Assembly (NCBI RefSeq): GCF_900113695.1
Contig: NZ_FOQH01000006.1
Span: 310,001 to 374,000, forward strand
Length of the DNA stretch: 64,000 nt
Source of the DNA: Albimonas pacifica
GTDB lineage: Bacteria; Pseudomonadota; Alphaproteobacteria; Rhodobacterales; Rhodobacteraceae
Direction: 5' to 3'
This document shows positions 62,647 to 64,000 of this stretch, piece after piece. Position 1 is the first letter of the stretch. Every line of letters starts with the position of its first letter. A program made the position numbers and the translations under genes. The notes beneath the pieces were generated by a model that was not told where the DNA came from, made no database searches, and was given only the letters and a program-made list of their open reading frames with translations.

Positions 62647-63905
62647 CCGACCTCGCGCTCGGCAAGTTCCGCAACCTCGACGGGGGCGCGGAGCAGGCGG
62701 TCGACTTCAACCCCGCGACGCTGAAGGTCTCGCTGACCAACAAGCTCCAGGAGGAGGGGCAGGGCGGGGGCGAGGGGACGGCCGCGCAGCACACCCGCTC
62801 GACCACCGCCAAGCTGGAGATGGAGCTGGTCTTCGACTCCACCGAGGACGGCGCCGACGTGCGCGACAAGACCGGCGCGATCAAGGCGATGGCGGTGGTG
62901 GCGACGGCCAGTCCCACCCAGCCGCCGCGGGTGTCGTTCACCTGGGGGCGGTTCCTGTTCGCGGGCGTGATCGAGAGCCTCAACGAGACGCTGGAGTTCT
63001 GGTCGGCCGAGGGCGTGCCCCTGCGCGCCGCCGTCCAGATCGTGATGCAGCAGGTGGGCGAGGCGGAGGTGGGCGACCAGGTCGCCCCCGGCTCGCCCGA
63101 GAGCGCGGCGGTGCGCACGGCGCCCGAGGGCGGCTTCGGCGCGGCGCAGGTGGCGACCGACGCGGGCGACCCCGGCGCGGGGCGCAGGGTGGCGGCCGAC
63201 AACGGGCTCGAGAGCATGCGGATGCCCGGCGGCGGGGCCGTGGGCGTCGGCGGCGGGGTGACGCTGCGGGCCGCGGCGGGGTTCCAGGCCTCGGCCTCCG
63301 TGGGGGCGGGGGTCTCGGCGGGCTTCGGGGCCTCGGCCGGGGCGGGGGCCGGGTTCGGCGCCTCGGCCGGCGCGGGGTTCGGGGCGTCCGCGGGCGCGGG
63401 CTTCGGCGCCTCGGCGACCGCGGGCGTGGGTTTCGGCGTGGGCGCGCGCGCCTCGGCCGGCGTCTCCGGCGGCTTCGGCGGCGGGATCGGCGCCTCCGCG
63501 GGCGGAGGCTTTGGAGCGTCGGCCGGAGGCGGGTTCGGCGCCTCCGCCGGAGGCGGGTTCGGAGCTTCGGCTGGAGGCGGGTTCGGGGCGTCCGCCGGCG
63601 GTGGGTTCGGGGCGTCGGCGGGCGGGGGCTTCGGGGCCTCGGCCGGGGGGAGTTTCGGCGCGACGGCGGGGGCGGCGTTCGGGAGTTCGGCGTCGGCGGG
63701 GGCCTCGGCCTCGGCGGGGGCGTTCTCGGGCTTGGGCGGGTCGAAGACGCCGCTGGCGAGCACGCTCGACCCCTCGCGCCTGCTGCCGCCGCCGCCTTCG
63801 GGCACGGCGGGGTTCGACGTGACGGGGCGGGCGACGGCCGGCGGCTCTTCGGGGCTGAACGCCGGGGTCCGGCGCTCGGTCAGCTTCTCGACGACGAAAG
63901 GATAG
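62643..63905 (+). CDS. Tube-hub (CIS tube/Pvc7-like) protein with GFGASA repeat tail
   Basis: 420 residues. The first 140 match the CIS tube/Pvc7 N-terminus: VDFNPATLKVSLTNKLQEEG, AKLEMELVFDSTEDGADVRDK, PPRVSFTWGRFLFAGVIESLNETLEFWSAEGVPLRA (recognised by VSFTWGRFLFAGVIES and WSAEGVPLRA). In characterised members a LysM domain follows; none is visible here. Residues about 200-365 are instead Gly/Ala/Ser/Phe-rich, with six exact GGGFGASA octapeptides plus variants. A Pro-rich 50-residue end follows. Probable role: joins tube to spike. The tail could be a flexible spacer or cargo contact. ATG overlaps tube 2 by 4 bases. Confidence 0.82.
   Translation: MTDLALGKFRNLDGGAEQAVDFNPATLKVSLTNKLQEEGQGGGEGTAAQHTRSTTAKLEMELVFDSTEDGADVRDKTGAIKAMAVVATASPTQPPRVSFTWGRFLFAGVIESLNETLEFWSAEGVPLRAAVQIVMQQVGEAEVGDQVAPGSPESAAVRTAPEGGFGAAQVATDAGDPGAGRRVAADNGLESMRMPGGGAVGVGGGVTLRAAAGFQASASVGAGVSAGFGASAGAGAGFGASAGAGFGASAGAGFGASATAGVGFGVGARASAGVSGGFGGGIGASAGGGFGASAGGGFGASAGGGFGASAGGGFGASAGGGFGASAGGGFGASAGGSFGATAGAAFGSSASAGASASAGAFSGLGGSKTPLASTLDPSRLLPPPPSGTAGFDVTGRATAGGSSGLNAGVRRSVSFSTTKG
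63480..63668 (+). repeat. 24-bp (octapeptide) tandem repeat in the hub gene
   Basis: Six exact GGGFGASA units (63501-63644), flanked by GGIGASA before and GGSFGATA after; looser GFGASAGA units extend upstream to about 63310. Codons for the same residue differ between units, so the peptide is conserved beyond recent DNA duplication. Confidence 0.95.
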
Positions 63906-63908
63906 GCG

Positions 63909-64000
63909 ATGCCCGTGGTGATCGACGAAGTGCAGGTGGAGGCGGCCCGGCCGAGGGGCGAGGGCGAGGCGGCCCCCCGCGCGCCCGGCCCGCAGCGCCC
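63909..64000 (+). CDS. Next injection-system gene, cut by the window edge (possibly DUF5908-like)
   Basis: Thirty codons beginning MPVVIDEVQVEAARP, then Gly/Glu/Arg/Pro-rich sequence running off the edge. ATG 63909 has AGGA upstream and lies 3 bases after the hub stop. The opening resembles short DUF5908 proteins (MPxEIxELxI...) that occur in contractile-system clusters, but too little is present to decide. Confidence 0.4.
   Translation, partial: MPVVIDEVQVEAARPRGEGEAAPRAPGPQR

Noticed and set aside
63480..63668. 24-bp repeats near the right edge as a CRISPR or intergenic repeat
   Set aside because: Contiguous, in frame, and codon-diverse; a peptide repeat in the hub gene.
56554..64000. Prophage tail module or type VI secretion
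   Set aside because: No capsid, terminase, integrase or lysis genes on the left side, and no tssB/tssC-type sheath pair or tss membrane genes; DUF4255 cap and CIS tube hub fit eCIS better. The right side is unseen, so this is provisional.

Overview
This is a GC-rich chromosomal segment from an alphaproteobacterium, most likely of the Rhodobacterales/Rhodobacteraceae lineage. The reasons are the sorbitol/mannitol operon laid out like the Rhodobacter smo-mtlK locus, an exbB-exbD-exbD-tonB operon, a short ProRS, a LolC/E-type permease with LolD, and a corrinoid/folate cluster carrying the small 'virulence factor' family protein, all typical of that group. Genus cannot be fixed from the window. 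No rRNA, tRNA, CRISPR array or insertion sequence was seen. Long antisense open frames occur throughout and are a by-product of base composition.

Left part (1-31 kb): polyphosphate metabolism (ppk 3' end, ppx), proS, lipoprotein export (lolC/E-lolD), a DUF177 gene divergent from bamE, an MFS transporter, a DUF2147 protein and an unrecognised membrane protein with a peptide repeat. Next come a one-carbon cluster (methyltetrahydrofolate methyltransferase, MetF-like protein, 'virulence factor' family protein, divergent metF), a malonyl-CoA synthetase gene followed and preceded by two copies of a roughly 290-bp hairpin repeat, rodA, an outer-membrane barrel, and a TonB energising operon headed by a possible 26-codon leader. 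A set of small metabolic genes follows (nitroreductase, GNAT, GST, aminotransferase), then a puuB-puuA pair divergent from a class I amidotransferase gene.

Middle (32-56 kb): a quinone reductase, a beta-CASP metallohydrolase, a LOG-family protein coupled to an RND efflux pump, then a polyol uptake and oxidation operon (HAD phosphatase, smoC, smoE, F, G, K, S, mtlK). A ROK repressor gene lies divergent from frk-zwf-pgl-edd-eda. These join into one route: sorbitol or mannitol is imported and oxidised to fructose, phosphorylated by Frk, and after isomerisation (pgi is not in the window) enters the Entner-Doudoroff pathway.

Right end (56.4-64 kb): the most striking region is the start of a contractile injection system of the extracellular (eCIS, Pvc/Afp-like) kind, cut by the window edge. 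It encodes a DUF3467-like protein, a DUF4255/Pvc16-type terminal cap, a protein with a carboxypeptidase-regulatory-like fold, sheath 1, tube 1, a divergent sheath 2, tube 2, and a tube-hub protein whose C-terminus is a Gly/Ala/Ser/Phe octapeptide repeat where LysM is expected. The genes are nearly all translationally coupled. Upstream is a sigma-54-type promoter with a near-consensus IHF site and TAACG repeats placed where an enhancer-binding protein would bind. Spike, baseplate, ATPase and cargo genes would lie beyond the right edge.
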